Shown piece after piece: positions 61,749 through 64,000 of a DNA stretch of 64,000 bases. The notes below the pieces were generated by a model, which was not told the origin of the DNA, made no database searches, and worked only from the letters and a program-made list of their open reading frames with translations. Within the stretch, counting starts at the first letter, position 1. Each line of letters opens with the position of its first letter. This DNA comes from Xanthomonas rydalmerensis (GTDB lineage Bacteria > Pseudomonadota > Gammaproteobacteria > Xanthomonadales > Xanthomonadaceae): positions 3,496,001-3,560,000 of the forward strand of contig NZ_CP126170.1 in assembly GCF_033170385.1 (NCBI RefSeq), given 5' to 3'. A program made the translations under genes and the position numbers.

Positions 61749-63284
61749 TCAGCCGCCGGCGCGCACCGCGACGAAGCTGGTGGTGTCGCGGACGCGGATC
61801 AGCAGCATCACCACATCGCCCTTCTTGTAGGCGCTCAACTGCTGGTTCAGGGCCGCCACGCTGCCGACCGGGGTACGCCCGACCTGCAGGATCACCATGC
61901 CCGGCACCAGTTGCGCCTCGCGCGCGGCGCGGCCGGTCACCGCGGTGATGCGCACGCCCTTGCCCGGCTCCAGGCCCAGCTGCTGGCGGGTGGCCGCGTC
62001 CAGATCGGCCACGTCGATGCCGAGCAGCGCGTTGGCGCCGGTGGCCGGGGCGGCGTTGTCGCCGACCGCCGGACCGGCATTGGCCTGGGCGTCGTCGGCC
62101 AGCGCGGTCAGTTGCACGGTCAGCTCGCGCGGCTTGCCGTCGCGCAGGATGCCCAGGCGCACCTTGGCGCCCGGCTGCATCGCGCCGATCATCGGTGGCA
62201 GGTCGCTGGAGGCGCCGATCTCGGTGCCGTTGACGGTGCGGATCACGTCGCCCACTTCCAGGCCGGCCTTGGCCGCCGGGCTGCCCTGGACGAGCTGGTT
62301 GACCAGGGCGCCGCGGGTATCCGGCAGGCCCAGGCCCTGCGCCTTCAGCGAATCGATGGCGCCGACCATGACCCCGAGCTGCGCGCGGGTGACCTTGCCG
62401 GTCTTCTTGATCTGCTCGACCGCGCTCATCGCCAGGTCGATCGGGATCGCGAAGCTGATGCCCATGTAGCCGCCGGAGGCGGAGAAGATCTGCGAATTGA
62501 TGCCGACCACCTCGCCACGGGTGTTGAGCAGCGGGCCGCCGGAGTTGCCCTGGTTGATCGCCACGTCGGTCTGGATGAACGGCACGTAGCGCTGGTCGGC
62601 GTAGGGGTTGCTGCGGCCGGTGGCGCTGACGATGCCGGCGGTGACCGAGTGGTCCAGGCCGAACGGCGAGCCGATCGCCACCACCCACTGGCCGGGCTTG
62701 AGCAGGTTGGAGTCGCCGATGCGCACCGTCGGCAGGTTCTTGCCGTCGATCTTCAGCAGGGCCACGTCGTACTGCTGGTCGCTGCCGACCACCTTGGCGG
62801 TGAACTCGCGGCGGTCGGTGAGCTTGACCTTGACCTCGCTGGCGCCGTCGACCACGTGGTGGTTGGTCAGCACGTAGCCGTCGGGCGAGATGATGAAGCC
62901 CGAGCCCATCGAGCGCCCGGCGGGGCCGCCATCGTCGTCCGGCGCGCCGCCGCGCGGTTGCCCGGGCATGCCCGGCATGCCTTCCGGACCGAAGAAGCGG
63001 CGGAAGAATTCGGGTATCTGGTCGTCGTCGGGCATGCCGCCGCCGGAGCGCGCGGCCGCGGCGCGGCGGCTGATGGTGGTCTCGACATTGACCACGCCCG
63101 GACCGACCTGTTCGACCAGGCGGGTGAAGTCGGGAAGATTGCCGACCAGCTGCGGCGCGGGCGCGGACTGCGCGGCCGGCGGCGTGGTGCTGGCGGCGCT
63201 GGGGCTGGGCTGCTGCGCGCAGGCGGCCAGCGGCACGGTCAGCGCCAGCAGGCCCAACAGATGGTGGCGGATACGGTGAGTCAT
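61749..63284 (-). CDS. mucD: MucD/DegP-type periplasmic serine protease with lipobox
   Basis: A 511-residue HtrA-family protease and chaperone of the sigma-E regulon. The catalytic triad is His142 (LTNHHVV), Asp172 (YDVALL) and Ser247 (GNSGGP). Two PDZ domains follow (about 300-385 and 420-505). The signal sequence ends PLAAC (Cys22), a lipobox, unlike soluble DegP. It lies just downstream of the anti-sigma factor gene, as in the rpoE-rseA-mucD operon of xanthomonads. GGAGG precedes the ATG at 63284 by 10 bases. Longer upstream frames are spurious. Confidence 0.92.
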   Translation of the reverse strand: MTHRIRHHLLGLLALTVPLAACAQQPSPSAASTTPPAAQSAPAPQLVGNLPDFTRLVEQVGPGVVNVETTISRRAAAARSGGGMPDDDQIPEFFRRFFGPEGMPGMPGQPRGGAPDDDGGPAGRSMGSGFIISPDGYVLTNHHVVDGASEVKVKLTDRREFTAKVVGSDQQYDVALLKIDGKNLPTVRIGDSNLLKPGQWVVAIGSPFGLDHSVTAGIVSATGRSNPYADQRYVPFIQTDVAINQGNSGGPLLNTRGEVVGINSQIFSASGGYMGISFAIPIDLAMSAVEQIKKTGKVTRAQLGVMVGAIDSLKAQGLGLPDTRGALVNQLVQGSPAAKAGLEVGDVIRTVNGTEIGASSDLPPMIGAMQPGAKVRLGILRDGKPRELTVQLTALADDAQANAGPAVGDNAAPATGANALLGIDVADLDAATRQQLGLEPGKGVRITAVTGRAAREAQLVPGMVILQVGRTPVGSVAALNQQLSAYKKGDVVMLLIRVRDTTSFVAVRAGG

Positions 63285-63383
63285 CGGACGCGAGCCTCCG
63301 GTTCGGGAAGGGGAAGAACGAGGGAACGAAGCAACGGGGACCACGCGCCGGGACGCAGCACGGACGCCTGCCGGCGCGCGGGG

Positions 63384-64000
63384 TCAGCGCTGCGGATGCG
63401 GCGGCGGGTTGGCCGCGGCGTCGGCAGGCAATCGGGGTTCGAACGGATAGAACGCCGCCGGGTCCGCGCCGCTGTGCGGGAAGCTGGCGGTGAATTCGCT
63501 GCCGGCGTCGGCGGCCGGCAGGGTCGAGCGCGGCCACGGCCGGGCCTGCAGCGGCGTTGCCGGATGCCCGAACGGATCGCTGGCGTGTTGCGCGACCATC
63601 GTCGGGGGCGCGACCGGCGCCACGAACGGCGTCTGCGCCGGCGCCTTGGCGTGCGGCTTGGCGGGCGCCGCCGCCGCGTAGGCGCGCTCGGCGGGGACGC
63701 TGCGGGTGCGCGCGGCCTGTTCGCTGCGCGTGGCCTCGCGTCGCGCCGCGGCGTCCTGGCGGCGGTTGGCGGCGATCGCCATCGCCGGCGCCGCAGCAAC
63801 GGCTGCGGCGAGATCGCCCTGCGGATCGGCCGGCGCCGGTGCAGGCGTCGGGACCTGCGGCGTGGTCGCCGCCGGAGTCGGCGCAGGCGCGGTGGCATCG
63901 GCGACCTGCGCCGGCGGCAGCGCCTCGGGGGTCTGCGGCAGGCGCTGGGTCACGAACAGGGCCAGCACGGCGACCGAGGCGGCCAGCGCCGCACTGCCGC
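63384..64000 (-). CDS. rseA: Anti-sigma-E factor RseA (partial)
   Basis: The window ends inside this gene; 205 codons are present on the minus strand. It begins in a membrane helix (GSAALAASVAVLALFVTQR) followed by a periplasmic tail rich in Pro, Ala and Thr with little secondary structure (APAPTPAATTPQVPTPAPAPADP, QTPFVAPVAPPTMVAQ). The N-terminal sigma-binding domain is outside the window. The identification rests mainly on the position just before mucD and on the single helix; the 205 residues alone would not be diagnostic. Confidence 0.7.
   Translation of the reverse strand, partial: GSAALAASVAVLALFVTQRLPQTPEALPPAQVADATAPAPTPAATTPQVPTPAPAPADPQGDLAAAVAAAPAMAIAANRRQDAAARREATRSEQAARTRSVPAERAYAAAAPAKPHAKAPAQTPFVAPVAPPTMVAQHASDPFGHPATPLQARPWPRSTLPAADAGSEFTASFPHSGADPAAFYPFEPRLPADAAANPPPHPQR

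Overview
The window is GC-rich, densely coded chromosomal DNA from a gammaproteobacterium of the Xanthomonas/Stenotrophomonas/Lysobacter group. The strongest evidence is the right end, which has the Xanthomonas-type arrangement rseA-mucD-lepA-lepB-DUF4845-rnc-era-recO on the minus strand. Other signs are a large TonB-dependent receptor, a secreted lysyl-endopeptidase-like protease, a subtilisin autotransporter, AidB- and IcmF-type enzymes, and heptad and REP-like intergenic repeats of the kind common in that group. The genus assignment is inference. I see no tRNA, rRNA, CRISPR array, insertion sequence or prophage. Most of the window looks like ordinary core and lineage-specific chromosome.

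Layout. 1-10 kb: a beta-lactamase-like hydrolase fragment coupled to an MFS exporter, then PhnA-like, CDF transporter, SlyD, YegD-type Hsp70, YkgJ-like, EAL and MscS genes and several small conserved proteins. 10-21 kb is mostly envelope and secretion: SGNH hydrolase, a polyvinyl-alcohol-dehydrogenase-like quinoprotein facing a TonB-dependent receptor, a secreted serine protease, a muramidase next to a class-3 lipase, and a general stress FMN protein. 21-34 kb: membrane metallopeptidase, HDOD protein, the fused B12-dependent mutase IcmF, a leucine/valine dehydrogenase, a subtilase autotransporter and a thiolase. IcmF, the dehydrogenase and the thiolase suggest branched-chain amino-acid and acyl-CoA catabolism. 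34-39 kb: two Ala-rich lipoproteins, a CHASE3-GAF-GGDEF cyclase, a bactofilin and a zinc-ribbon protein. 39-47 kb: an AidB-like flavoprotein diverging from a four-gene ligase-associated DNA-repair operon (exonuclease, ATP-dependent ligase, DEXH helicase, PdeM phosphoesterase). 47-54 kb: FAD monooxygenase, cold-shock protein, purine/cell-wall recycling (nagZ-hpt-MTI phosphorylase), a DsbA-like protein, a CYTH protein and rlmD. 54-64 kb: a receiver-HPt protein and the recO...rseA cluster, which covers sigma-E stress control, protein secretion, RNA processing and recombination.

The most interesting unexplained signal is not a protein. It is a family of heptad (GGGATTS) repeats with a strict orientation rule. 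Downstream of every stop codon they touch they read GGGATTS in the direction of the gene. Upstream of start codons they lie inverted. At recO, the CYTH gene and the DsbA-like gene they occupy the place of the Shine-Dalgarno sequence. At rlmD and the CYTH gene they encode the C-terminus. A GGGACCC variant sits twice, inverted, inside the linker-coding part of icmF. A second composite repeat (three copies, 38.75-39.37 kb) ends exactly at the stop codon of the AidB-like gene.
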